From: Leptolinea sp964397625
GTDB lineage: Bacteria > Chloroflexota > Anaerolineae > Anaerolineales > Anaerolineaceae
Length of the DNA: 64,000 bases
Assembly (NCBI GenBank): GCA_964397625.1
Contig: CAYNJT010000011.1
Location: 1 to 64,000, forward strand
Direction: 5' to 3'
The translations under genes were made by a program, and so were the position numbers. Shown piece by piece: positions 9,099 to 18,020 of the stretch (position 1 is its first letter; each line of letters opens with the position of its first letter). The notes under the pieces are model-generated. The model saw only the letters and a list, made by a program, of their open reading frames with translations, was not told where the DNA came from and searched no databases.

Positions 9099-11429
9099 TT
9101 ATCTACCTCGGCTTGAGTGAGAATTGGTCAGCTTTCGCCAGAATTCTTTCAGGATGCCTTTTTGAAGGATGTTTCCAGCCTTCTGGCATTCCAAAAACGC
9201 GTACTTCCTGTCCGGACTGTAGAGTTCATGATACAGCCCGGTCTGAAACTGGCCGGCAGCCGTCCGTAAATCGGGTATTTTTGCAGCCACACCGGTCAAT
9301 AACTCTGCCGGAGTGACGGGTAAATAGGAGATCAAACCAGTCCACAAGGCCAGTTTTTCAATCCAAAAATATTGCCGCGCCGGAACTGTCAACCCGGAAT
9401 ACCAGTTCCAACCAGCCATCCAGCGCGGTATGGGGATATGATGGGCTGCCATCCAGTCTAACAGCATTTGCAAAAGACGCGGCGGCTTTTTCCATCGCTT
9501 CTTAACGAAAACCAACCATAATCCCACGGCGCATAGGACGACAACAAGCAGCAGGATAAGCAATATGATCCATCTTGTCTGCGTATTTTTTTGCGCATCA
9601 TCCGCCTCTGAAGGTCCGGCTGTTGGAGGCGGCAGGGAAGCATTTGCCCTGCGATCCTCCGCCGTGATCTCATTCCTGACATCCTCGCGATTATCGTCAT
9701 TGCTGGTGGAATATGGCCTGTCAGGCTGCATGGGCGTGGGCTCAAACGGAACCCAGCCTGCATTAGGGAAGTAAACCTCCGGCCAGGCATGACCATCTTT
9801 CATCCGCACCAGGTAGCCGAATTCCGTTTTTTCTCCCTGGCTGTACCCTACCGCCAGCCGGGCAGGAATTCCGGCCGACCGCAGAAACAGCACCTCAGCG
9901 CTGGCGAAATAATTGCAGAATCCCTGTTTCGACTCAAAAAGGAACCAGTCCACCGGGTCGCGGCCGGAAGGAATGGGTGATATCTGGCTCTTATATTCGT
10001 AATTCTTACGCAGGTAATTATTAACAGCCTGAACGCGCAGCAACGTATTATCACCCACCGCGATATTTGCAGCCAGATCACGCACTCGACGGGGTACAGA
10101 ATCGGGCACTTTTAAGTTTTCGGCAGAAATTTGCGGCGGGACAAGATAAGGCGCGGCGGTCAGGTCCTGTTGCTTTCCAGTGAACACGGCGCTTTTCAGG
10201 ATGAAGAGAGAATCTTTTTTGAGCGGCGATTGGGGGTACAGTATGCCATCCCCGGAGACCAATCCGGTTATGTCAGAAGATTCCAGGTGGTGGGGAATAT
10301 CAAGCCCTTGGAAACGGCCTGAAAAGGGGATGATGCTTCCATCGCCTTCCTGCCAGATATATTGCGCCGTGACTTCAGAATACGGAGCGAGATTGCCTTC
10401 AGCGGCGAGATCCAAAACCCGGCTGTTAAAACTTTGAACCTTCGCCGACTGCCAGTGGCCGTCCACATATTCCTCATAGATTCTTATCCGCCACAGGTAT
10501 GAGCCGGCCGCCTGCGGCCCCGCGAGAATCTTTGCCTGAAAAACCGGATTCTGCTTTATTGGCGCCTGATTGCCCAGTTGCATCCCCCCGGAATAAGAGC
10601 CGGTGAGACTGGAGGAGTTTTGCAGGGAAGCAAAATTGTTCTGCAAACCGGATTGCACATTCCGCCAGAATTCCGAAATTCGGATATTTTCTTCCGTACC
10701 AGGAGTGAATGACCGGATAATGGTTTGCATATTCCAGGCAAACAGAACCAGGATCACACCGAGAATGGATGCCAGCCGCATTATTGAATCACTTGCGTCC
10801 CGTTCAACCTGAACACCTTCCGCGTCCCAGACCTTTTTCTGGCTCACCCAGAAGAGCCGGGAAGACAGCAGCAACAGACATAATACCAGCACCGCCCCGC
10901 CCCATAGCGCGATGGTGGATGATCCGGCGTAAAAATCAATTACGCCAAAGATACCAGCGGCAGAAAGCAGCCCCTGCCAGGGATTCCAGCGGCGGGAAAA
11001 TCCGTACCCGGTAATGTACCCTGTGATCCAGAAAAAATAGGAACAGAACATGGTGAAGATGAGCGAATCCTGCACTACGCGGCCGGTCACAGCCTGTGCC
11101 AAGGCCAGGTTGGCGCGTTGAAGCAGCACAGTGAAGCGAAACAACCATTCACCGTCAGGGGTCATGCGTACCGTAAACAGCCAGAACGGGACGATGAGTG
11201 TGAATATCAGAAACATCAGGTGGCAAATGGCCGATTGGAAACTTGTCCGCCCGATAATCAAGCCCAGGGTAACCCCCAGCAAGGCCAGGAACTCAGCCTG
11301 ATCCAGGTCAGGCGCCCAACCGGTGGATTGAAGCAAAGCAGCCGGCAGCCAGACGCAGACTAATATTAGTGCGATCGACGGTCTATCCCACAGCTGATGA
11401 GGTTTTTTTAGCGTGGATTGAGTGTACAA
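9099..11429 (-). CDS. TgpA-like transglutaminase-domain membrane protein
   Basis: A 776-residue protein with six or so N-terminal membrane helices, an extracytoplasmic transglutaminase-like core, another helix (ILLILLLVVVLCAVGLWLV) and a cytoplasmic C-terminal DUF4129-like tail. The core shows Cys505 in GFCNYF, His547 in DGHAWPE and FEPTP as the third-residue region; Glu in place of Asp is common in this family. The exact biochemical role is unknown. TgpA homologues usually sit with a MoxR ATPase and a DUF58 protein, neither of which is present here. The start is a TTG codon at 11429 with a weak ribosome site; no nearby ATG fits better. Confidence 0.85.
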   Translation of the reverse strand: MYTQSTLKKPHQLWDRPSIALILVCVWLPAALLQSTGWAPDLDQAEFLALLGVTLGLIIGRTSFQSAICHLMFLIFTLIVPFWLFTVRMTPDGEWLFRFTVLLQRANLALAQAVTGRVVQDSLIFTMFCSYFFWITGYITGYGFSRRWNPWQGLLSAAGIFGVIDFYAGSSTIALWGGAVLVLCLLLLSSRLFWVSQKKVWDAEGVQVERDASDSIMRLASILGVILVLFAWNMQTIIRSFTPGTEENIRISEFWRNVQSGLQNNFASLQNSSSLTGSYSGGMQLGNQAPIKQNPVFQAKILAGPQAAGSYLWRIRIYEEYVDGHWQSAKVQSFNSRVLDLAAEGNLAPYSEVTAQYIWQEGDGSIIPFSGRFQGLDIPHHLESSDITGLVSGDGILYPQSPLKKDSLFILKSAVFTGKQQDLTAAPYLVPPQISAENLKVPDSVPRRVRDLAANIAVGDNTLLRVQAVNNYLRKNYEYKSQISPIPSGRDPVDWFLFESKQGFCNYFASAEVLFLRSAGIPARLAVGYSQGEKTEFGYLVRMKDGHAWPEVYFPNAGWVPFEPTPMQPDRPYSTSNDDNREDVRNEITAEDRRANASLPPPTAGPSEADDAQKNTQTRWIILLILLLVVVLCAVGLWLVFVKKRWKKPPRLLQMLLDWMAAHHIPIPRWMAGWNWYSGLTVPARQYFWIEKLALWTGLISYLPVTPAELLTGVAAKIPDLRTAAGQFQTGLYHELYSPDRKYAFLECQKAGNILQKGILKEFWRKLTNSHSSRGR

Positions 11430-11466
11430 TAGAAAGCACCCAACTATGATAAGGGGTTGAGAATTA

Positions 11467-12471
11467 ATGATACTACTGGATAGCCACCTTAATATTATCC
11501 TTCAGAATCTTGGAACTTGGCTCCTGCCAATCATGCAATTTTTTACCTTTATTGGATCGGATGCCTTCTTTTTAGTATTTTTTTCGATAATTTACTGGTG
11601 TTTTGACCGAAACCTGGGAATACGTCTTGGAGCAGTCTATCTGCTTGCATCAACGACGAATAGCATATTCAAACTTGTTTTTCAGCTTCCACGTCCCTAC
11701 TGGGTCGATCCTTTGGTACAAGAATATGCCTCTGAACCCTCATTTGGATTGCCTTCCGGCCATGCGCAAATGTCAATGGCTACCTGGGGATCACTTGGAA
11801 TAATTCGAAAGGAAAAATGGGTAAAGTGGACAATCCCCTTTATCATCCTTTTAATCGGTATATCGCGATTGTACCTTGGGGTTCATTTTTCTGCGGATGT
11901 GTTGGCAGGCTGGATATTTGGCTTTCTCGTACTTGTCTTTTTCTTCTTTTTTGAAGAACCAATTAGGCACAGATTAGCACACACGAAACCGTTTCTCATA
12001 TTCATTCTTTCAATATTGCCAATTTTGATTATTCTGGGGGTTGGGATTCTTCTTTACTCCGACCTGCGTGGGTTTATCCCCCCCATGAACTGGATTACGT
12101 TTGGGAACAAGAATGGGCACCTTATTAATCCTGTCAGCATTACCGACCTGATATCGCGGTCAGGTCTATGGTTCGGCCTTGCTGCCGGTGTTTGCTGGCA
12201 AATGGGACAGAAAAAGAATCCAGGATGGATAAAAACAGAAGGTTCAGTCGGACAAAGGATATGGCGTTTCGTTATTGGGTTGGCCGGGATGTTATTCATC
12301 TATGGTATGTTGGGATTGGTTTTCCACCAAAAAGATACGACGTCCAATTTGATCCTGCAACTGGTACGGTTTTCGCTGGTGGGTTTCTGGATCAGCGGAT
12401 TGGCGCCTGTAGTTTTTCTGCGCACAGGATTGGTAAAATCGGGTAATATAAAAAAGCGGAAAGCATCATAA
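11467..12471 (+). CDS. PAP2-family membrane phosphatase
   Basis: A 334-residue polytopic protein carrying the three PAP2 signature motifs: KLVFQLPRP (KxxxxxxRP), PSGH at about residue 98, and SRLYLGVHFSADVLAG (SRxxxxxHxxxD). The family dephosphorylates lipid phosphates such as undecaprenyl pyrophosphate or phosphatidate on the outer face of the membrane. Undecaprenyl-PP recycling is a reasonable inference given the glycan genes downstream. AAGGGG lies just upstream of the ATG and TACAAT at 11425-11430 could be a -10 box. The gene is divergent from the transglutaminase gene and is followed 17 bp later by a small YtxH-like gene. Confidence 0.9.
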   Translation: MILLDSHLNIILQNLGTWLLPIMQFFTFIGSDAFFLVFFSIIYWCFDRNLGIRLGAVYLLASTTNSIFKLVFQLPRPYWVDPLVQEYASEPSFGLPSGHAQMSMATWGSLGIIRKEKWVKWTIPFIILLIGISRLYLGVHFSADVLAGWIFGFLVLVFFFFFEEPIRHRLAHTKPFLIFILSILPILIILGVGILLYSDLRGFIPPMNWITFGNKNGHLINPVSITDLISRSGLWFGLAAGVCWQMGQKKNPGWIKTEGSVGQRIWRFVIGLAGMLFIYGMLGLVFHQKDTTSNLILQLVRFSLVGFWISGLAPVVFLRTGLVKSGNIKKRKAS

Positions 12472-12488
12472 CTCTCTGGAGGGTCACT

Positions 12489-12704
12489 ATGCGGAAAATT
12501 TTCGGTTTCTTGCTTGGCGCTGTAACAGGTGGGGTTCTGGGAGCTGCGGCGGCATTATTGCTGACTCCGGTGACCGGTATTGAGTTGCGCGGGCAAATCA
12601 ACAGCCGTATTCGAATGATGCAAAAAGAAATCATCGATGCCCGAGACCAAAAGCGCGCCGAGCTGGAAAGAGAACTCCAGGCACTGCGCGCTCCAAAAGC
12701 GTGA
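12489..12704 (+). CDS. small YtxH-like membrane protein
   Basis: 71 residues with a glycine/alanine-rich N-terminal hydrophobic segment (FGFLLGAVTGGVLGAAAALLL) and a charged helical tail rich in Arg/Glu/Lys, the usual YtxH-type architecture. Function is unknown; homologues are often stress-linked in Firmicutes. A GGAGG site sits 7 bases before the ATG. It is probably co-transcribed with the PAP2 phosphatase, from whose stop it is separated by 17 bp. Confidence 0.75.
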   Translation: MRKIFGFLLGAVTGGVLGAAAALLLTPVTGIELRGQINSRIRMMQKEIIDARDQKRAELERELQALRAPKA

Positions 12705-12716
12705 AAAGGTTTTTTA

Positions 12717-14729
12717 TTATTTCGTCAGGCTAAATTGATAGAAGGCTTTCTGGCGGGATAAGCGGGTTGTTCCGCTAACTACCAGAACAGCTCCTTTGGA
12801 TCCTTTTTCAATAGTGACCGGTATTTCCACGTGGTTGCGGCTGTCCAGCGTGAGGTTGGTGACCGTTGTTGTTGGTCCATACTGGATCAATGATACTCTG
12901 TAAGATTGCGGCAGCATGTTTTGAATGCGCACAAATCCCTGCGCGTTCCATCCGCCGTTATCTGCCTCAAAGTCAGTCTGGTAGTTGATTTCAGGGATGG
13001 AAATATCATCGAGCAGTAATCCCTCTCCGTTGACTGCCGCGTCTGTGATGTATTCGAACCGCAGCTGTACTTTTTTCCCCTTCAAGAAGGAAAGGTCGAC
13101 GGATTCCTTTTTCCAACCCCCGCTTTTCCCATTCCAACCGCAGCCGTAACTGTTACCGGATTTGTTTTCAGAGGTACATGAGACTGTAGGAATAATCTTC
13201 CACTGCGCGCCGTCTTCGCTGTAAACCAGGTAGGCATAATCATAGTCGGTTTCCAGGTCATACCAGGTCCAATATTCCAGGTGAAGTGGAGAGGTAACAT
13301 CGGTAAAGTCGAATTCTTGCGTCAGGGTCATATCCGATTCGTCGCCTTTGTTTGACCAAAAGGCGTAATTGCCAGAGTGGGGATTTTGCGCAAGAACACC
13401 CGTTTCGAGCACACCCTGGAAAGACAGGTTATAGTCTCCCTCCGGGCAATTGAAACGCACGTAATCCACGCCATATTGTGAAACACTCCGTTCCCTTGTG
13501 GAGACCGGGCAATTCGACATTGTTTCCGTGTAATCCGGTTCGGGTGAATCAGGATAATTGTTATAGGTAAAACGGCCGTCACCCACCGAGGAATCTTTCA
13601 ACAGGGTTGCCACAACCCAATCAGCGAAAACATCATCCGCTGTGATCTGTTTGCCGGTAACTTTATCAACTGCTTTGATGCTCAAGAGCACTTTATCAAT
13701 AGCTGGCATACCGTTTTCTGGTTCTCCTACCAGTTGTTTGGTGGCTGATTCACCAAACCGGTCAAGGAAGTATGCAAGGAAGAGGAAGGATTCGCCGTAA
13801 TGCGGGCGTGTCTTGTCATGATCATCCGGCCAGTCTGTCAATTGCTGGTCGGGATTCATGACATAAAGCGTATCGAATCCACCAGTGTCAAATCCATTCA
13901 GGAACTCCGCCAGAACGGAGAAACCCTCATTCATCCAGGTATCTTCATTACGGTCGCGATACCAGTGGATCATATGCTGAAACTCATGCGCGAGTGTGCC
14001 CTTGTCTTCTTCCCCGAAAAACAGATTATCCGCGCTCATAAAGAACGATTCATGACCATTGGAATCGGGCCTTGCCAGTGGATGAATGGAATCGATGGAC
14101 GAAAATAGACCGGCAATACTGTCGCCCAATCCATGGGCATAAACGATATAAAGATGCGGGTCATTGTCAATTCCCGGTGTCCATTCAGGTCCAAAAAATT
14201 CCCTATTTGTGGGATAAATTTTGCTCTCGAAAATCTTTGCAAGTGATTCAACATCATCCTCATTGTACTCAACACCATCTTCTATCCAGAAGTAGGTATG
14301 ATCGGTGATGTAAGCCAATTTTGCCCTGACTGTGTAATTCTCATTCGTGTCAGTATTCAACGCGGAAAAATTTTTCTCATCACCCAGCGAGTAAACGGGA
14401 ACTGGAGCATTAATGGTTTCCGGGATATCCTTGATGCCTTTTAACCTCATGGCCAGATCGCGCAGGTCATTATTGGGAATTAGAGAAGATTCGAGTGTGT
14501 TCCGGGTTTCAACAGCCTTGGGATCAACTGTCGCGTCTGGAGCCGGGACCTTCATGGTTGCTTCAAGTGTGGTTTCTTCCGAGGCTTCCATTGTTGTATC
14601 AGTGAAGGTCTCCCAGGTGATGCCCTGGGTTTCAACGTATCGATAGGCGGCATAGATTCCGATGGCCGTGCAGCAGCATAGGAATCCAAACAGAACCCCC
14701 AGGATTATCCAGACCGTTTTATTCGTCAT
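12717..14729 (-). CDS. membrane-anchored HExxH metalloprotease with immune-inhibitor-A-like C-terminal domain
   Basis: 670 residues. One N-terminal membrane helix (residues ~7-30, containing CCC) is followed by a Thr/Glu-rich linker. The zinc motif HEFQH is at residues 248-252, with a downstream NEGF (267-270) that would supply the third, glutamate ligand. Residues ~420-580 resemble the MAM-like domain of M6/InhA peptidases (SNKGDESDMTL, WTWYDLE segments), followed by a beta-rich C-terminus. It is therefore a predicted extracellular peptidase; the substrate is unknown. The gene lies directly downstream of an O-antigen polymerase gene on the same strand and may belong to that transcription unit. 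Confidence 0.82.
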   Translation of the reverse strand: MTNKTVWIILGVLFGFLCCCTAIGIYAAYRYVETQGITWETFTDTTMEASEETTLEATMKVPAPDATVDPKAVETRNTLESSLIPNNDLRDLAMRLKGIKDIPETINAPVPVYSLGDEKNFSALNTDTNENYTVRAKLAYITDHTYFWIEDGVEYNEDDVESLAKIFESKIYPTNREFFGPEWTPGIDNDPHLYIVYAHGLGDSIAGLFSSIDSIHPLARPDSNGHESFFMSADNLFFGEEDKGTLAHEFQHMIHWYRDRNEDTWMNEGFSVLAEFLNGFDTGGFDTLYVMNPDQQLTDWPDDHDKTRPHYGESFLFLAYFLDRFGESATKQLVGEPENGMPAIDKVLLSIKAVDKVTGKQITADDVFADWVVATLLKDSSVGDGRFTYNNYPDSPEPDYTETMSNCPVSTRERSVSQYGVDYVRFNCPEGDYNLSFQGVLETGVLAQNPHSGNYAFWSNKGDESDMTLTQEFDFTDVTSPLHLEYWTWYDLETDYDYAYLVYSEDGAQWKIIPTVSCTSENKSGNSYGCGWNGKSGGWKKESVDLSFLKGKKVQLRFEYITDAAVNGEGLLLDDISIPEINYQTDFEADNGGWNAQGFVRIQNMLPQSYRVSLIQYGPTTTVTNLTLDSRNHVEIPVTIEKGSKGAVLVVSGTTRLSRQKAFYQFSLTK

Positions 14730-14743
14730 TGATCCTCCAAAAC

Positions 14744-16207
14744 CTATTTATTGATCCCTTCGATGTAATTACCAGTAATTTTTTTGACAGACAATACCAT
14801 ACCAGCGGAAATCCAGAAAAATGGCATGGCAAATGAATCGATGCTGAACCCTTCAAGTATTATACCGATGACAATAAAGATCCCCCAATAGCGTGCAAAA
14901 GCTCCAGGTTGCCTGAAGTCCAGTTTCATTTTTAATGACTCTCGTAGAAATGAGAGCAGCCAGGAGGAAAAGAAGGCAAATCCGACCAGACCTGTCTCGG
15001 CAAAAAGACGGATCCAAAGGTTTTTTATGTTCGGCAAATCAGTCGAACGGTACAGTAACCTGCGTACTTCAATAAGGTTCATTCCATAGGAGGGAATGGT
15101 TTCGGAAAACCATTTCCCCGCGTTTCCCAGGCCCACTCCGAGAACGGGGTATCGATTGAAAATTTCCCAACCTGCCTGCCAGTACACTACCCGCTCGCCA
15201 AATTGGAGCGCGTTGGCATAGCGGTTGAAATTTTTGAGCTGCCAGAATTCTTGTGTAAACAGATCAGCCATTCGAGGATCGACCTTACTCATCCCAAAGG
15301 CTGCCAGAACGATCACAGCCAGGTAGATTGAAATCAATCCAAGTGTGATCAACAGAGTTGCGGTAGTCTTATGATCACGCCCGGCTTTTAAATGGTATTG
15401 TATCCATTTGACCAGCCGAATATTCCACTGGATAACCAAAAAGGCCGCCATGCAAAAGAACGAAATCCAGCCCACGCGGGAGAGCGTGAGAATAAGCACC
15501 AGAACCCCCAATGCCAACAAAACCATTTCAACTGTGATCTTTCGGAACAGGCGCCAAGTGAAGGCGGAATAGCGCCCTATCACCGCCGCCAGCCACATCG
15601 GAAGGTACAGCAGATTCAGCATATGCGCTAGCCAGGATGGTTCAAGCGCGAAACCGGCTGCCCTCTGTCTGTATAAAGGCCCCATCGAAATCAAATCCTG
15701 AAAATCACGCATCCAGCCAGGGTACCGGCCGCTAACAAACCATGTCCCAGATTGCATAATCGACCACACCAGCATGAGAAGACCGCCCAGGTAAATCCAT
15801 TTCAAAGCATGGCGAAATTCTTTTTCAGTAGAAACCAGTGAATATGTCACCAGAAAATAGGCAACACCTACCAGCAAAGTGATGAATGCTGATAAGGACG
15901 AACGGATCGTTCCCGCATCCTTGAACGTGGGAACCTGAATAAATTGAGCGGCAGCTATGGATAACAACGCAGCAAGGATAAATCCCAATAATGGCAGGCT
16001 GGCACGCGGAATCCCACCATTTCGTATCAGGTATGGCAGCAATTGAAGAACGAGCAGTACTGCCAGAGTCAGAACGGAAGGACCGGCAATTGTGTTGATA
16101 TGCAGCAGATCGCGCACCGCTGGCATGCTGGTAATGGGAAGAAGAATCAGAAGGACCGCCCATAAAATGCCAACCGCGAATGTGTAAATTTGGGAGAGGA
16201 TTCGCAT
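14744..16207 (-). CDS. O-antigen ligase/polymerase family protein
   Basis: 487 residues with about 10-12 predicted membrane helices and a large extracytoplasmic loop containing GERVVYWQAGWEIFNRYPVLGVGLGNAG, which matches the Wzy_C/RfaL pattern in position and residues. The family joins or polymerises lipid-linked glycans on the outer face of the membrane. The start at 16207 lies 6 bp after the stop of the Wzz-like gene and has no evident Shine-Dalgarno sequence, suggesting translational coupling. Polymerase versus ligase cannot be told from sequence alone. Confidence 0.85.
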   Translation of the reverse strand: MRILSQIYTFAVGILWAVLLILLPITSMPAVRDLLHINTIAGPSVLTLAVLLVLQLLPYLIRNGGIPRASLPLLGFILAALLSIAAAQFIQVPTFKDAGTIRSSLSAFITLLVGVAYFLVTYSLVSTEKEFRHALKWIYLGGLLMLVWSIMQSGTWFVSGRYPGWMRDFQDLISMGPLYRQRAAGFALEPSWLAHMLNLLYLPMWLAAVIGRYSAFTWRLFRKITVEMVLLALGVLVLILTLSRVGWISFFCMAAFLVIQWNIRLVKWIQYHLKAGRDHKTTATLLITLGLISIYLAVIVLAAFGMSKVDPRMADLFTQEFWQLKNFNRYANALQFGERVVYWQAGWEIFNRYPVLGVGLGNAGKWFSETIPSYGMNLIEVRRLLYRSTDLPNIKNLWIRLFAETGLVGFAFFSSWLLSFLRESLKMKLDFRQPGAFARYWGIFIVIGIILEGFSIDSFAMPFFWISAGMVLSVKKITGNYIEGINK

Positions 16208-16213
16208 TACAGG

Positions 16214-16999
16214 TCAGATTTTTATGATGAATAATGAAACAAGGGAGGCAATGAGAAGACCAGCCAGACAACCGGCCAGTACCAAAACTCCGCGCGAATA
16301 CAGGACCGGTGATGCAGAAGATATGGCTTCCTGGGCGAGTGCGAAATTGAGGCCCGGGAAATACCCCTGTGCTTCCGACTGCCAGCGGTTCATGTCTTCT
16401 CCCGAATCTTGCATTTCACGCAACAGGGCCGATCGGTTCGACGCCTGACAGAGTGGTTGCACGGGCAACACGGATGTGCTCTGCTGCAAACATGTTTCCA
16501 GGGACAGGATGTGCCTGTGAAGTGTGTCCGCTTTCCAGGCAGCCTGCCGGGCGTTTTGCAGAGCGGTCAGCGTTTCGCTGCCCCACAGATTTGCCAGACG
16601 TGCAGCAGTCTCCGTGTCTGACCAGATGACTTTCAACAACCACTGATCAAACCGTCGTTCGGCAGTAAGATACTCGCGCAGGGTCGTTTGCCCGGGAACC
16701 AACCCGGTTTCCTGCGCTTTATCCTTCACTGATTGCAGAACCCGGGTAGACTGGATGATATCTCCAGCGGCCTCCATGGCTTGATCTTCTTCAATGTCTG
16801 TCAAAAGACCTGTTCGCGCGAAATCAATACTAAATGAAAACACAGCCACAGCTTCATACCGCGGTGAAAGAAGCGCTGAAGCCAATATGCCGCCCAATCC
16901 TCCCAGGACGGCGCCGATGATCAGAATTTTCCAATAATGACGCAACTCCCGGAATAGATGAGGGAAAGTCAAATCTGATTTCTGCAAGGGAGATTCCAT
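16214..16999 (-). CDS. Wzz-like chain-length determinant protein
   Basis: 261 residues with one membrane helix near the N-terminus (ILIIGAVLGGLGGILASALL), a long extracytoplasmic helical region and a second helix at the extreme C-terminus (GVLVLAGCLAGLLIASLVSLFIIKI). That topology matches polysaccharide co-polymerases. No C-terminal tyrosine kinase domain is attached. I start it at the ATG at 16999, just after the lipoprotein stop at 17010; longer in-frame starts overlap that gene. It sits in a lipoprotein-Wzz-polymerase row, so modal chain-length control is the likely role. Confidence 0.8.
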   Translation of the reverse strand: MESPLQKSDLTFPHLFRELRHYWKILIIGAVLGGLGGILASALLSPRYEAVAVFSFSIDFARTGLLTDIEEDQAMEAAGDIIQSTRVLQSVKDKAQETGLVPGQTTLREYLTAERRFDQWLLKVIWSDTETAARLANLWGSETLTALQNARQAAWKADTLHRHILSLETCLQQSTSVLPVQPLCQASNRSALLREMQDSGEDMNRWQSEAQGYFPGLNFALAQEAISSASPVLYSRGVLVLAGCLAGLLIASLVSLFIIKI

Positions 17000-17009
17000 A
17001 AATAGAAAA

Positions 17010-17807
17010 TCAGTACGCAAGGACAAAATTGAACACAACCAGGTTTTTTGTACACTCGGAATATGTGTCAAAACTATATTTCTTTGACAATTCATGACCT
17101 TCAAGGTCAAACAATTGAATATCAATAGTGGCGTAGGTACGTTCTGGTGGAACAGGAAGGCTCATTTCAAATCCTCCGGGGCCATACGCTGGTGAGGCAC
17201 CGGCGTATCCCATTTGATCCACAGGCGTTCCGTTGGAATCACCAGTGATAACCGCCACCACATCCATTTGCGGCTCGTTATTCTTTCCAAACACCTGCCC
17301 CGACACACCGCTCCAGTTACACCCAAGTTCTGGATGGGCAAAGTTTTTTGTATACTTTGGCGCCCCCTTCTGGGGCTTGTATATCCAGGTCGCGGGTGTT
17401 GATGTTTTGGTAACTGACGGGGTGAATGTTTTTGTTCGTACTCTGGTAGGCTCCAGCGTAAAGTAAACGGTTTCTGTCGGTGTTGGTGTCTTTGTGGGAG
17501 TAAACGTGGAGAATTGAGGCATAGTTGGCTTGATGTAATCCGGCTGCGGAGTCTCAGTAATGATCTCAGAAGAGGGATCGATTGATTCATCGGTGGATAA
17601 TTCGGGCTCTTCCTGTTCCGGTGTGAGCAGGGTGTCTTCCAGCAACGGCAGGCAGGCATCTCCATCCACATTTTCAGCGCAAAGGGTTTGTTGCACACAT
17701 TCCACACAGATAGTGGGAGTGCCAATAAAAATTTCCGCCGGAGATGTGATCACACAGGCAGAAATGATGATCAGCAATCCAATAAGAAACAGGGCTTTTT
17801 TCAACAT
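17010..17807 (-). CDS. predicted lipoprotein with Thr/Pro-rich linker
   Basis: 265 residues. A type II signal ends in the lipobox ISAC at residues ~15-18. The mature part has acidic and Cys-containing segments, then a linker at residues ~100-140 rich in TPT repeats, a style common in Chloroflexota surface proteins. A compact C-terminal domain (residues ~160-265) begins with GCNWSGVSGQVF. I do not recognise the domain. GAGGGG precedes the ATG. As first gene of a minus-strand row leading into Wzz and an O-antigen polymerase, it may be part of the export machinery, but that is only context. Confidence 0.75.
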   Translation of the reverse strand: MLKKALFLIGLLIIISACVITSPAEIFIGTPTICVECVQQTLCAENVDGDACLPLLEDTLLTPEQEEPELSTDESIDPSSEIITETPQPDYIKPTMPQFSTFTPTKTPTPTETVYFTLEPTRVRTKTFTPSVTKTSTPATWIYKPQKGAPKYTKNFAHPELGCNWSGVSGQVFGKNNEPQMDVVAVITGDSNGTPVDQMGYAGASPAYGPGGFEMSLPVPPERTYATIDIQLFDLEGHELSKKYSFDTYSECTKNLVVFNFVLAY

Positions 17808-18020
17808 GAGCTACCCCTCATCGTATTTTTCATATGAAGTGGATTTTACCTCGAAACACAGCCGAACACTTACTGATAAATATACTTGAAAACAAATTAT
17901 GAACAAATCGAAGAAACCGGAACTGATAAAAAATTATATTTCTGAAATAATGGATTTGTCGGTAAAATAGAAGACTGGATGGATTGCAGTCACTACTAAG
18001 GGAGGGTGGTTATTTTACTA

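Noticed and set aside
17010..17125. Longer N-terminus for the Wzz-like gene up to 17125
   Set aside because: It would overlap the lipoprotein coding sequence by over 100 bases. The Met at 16999 starts a natural Wzz N-terminus.
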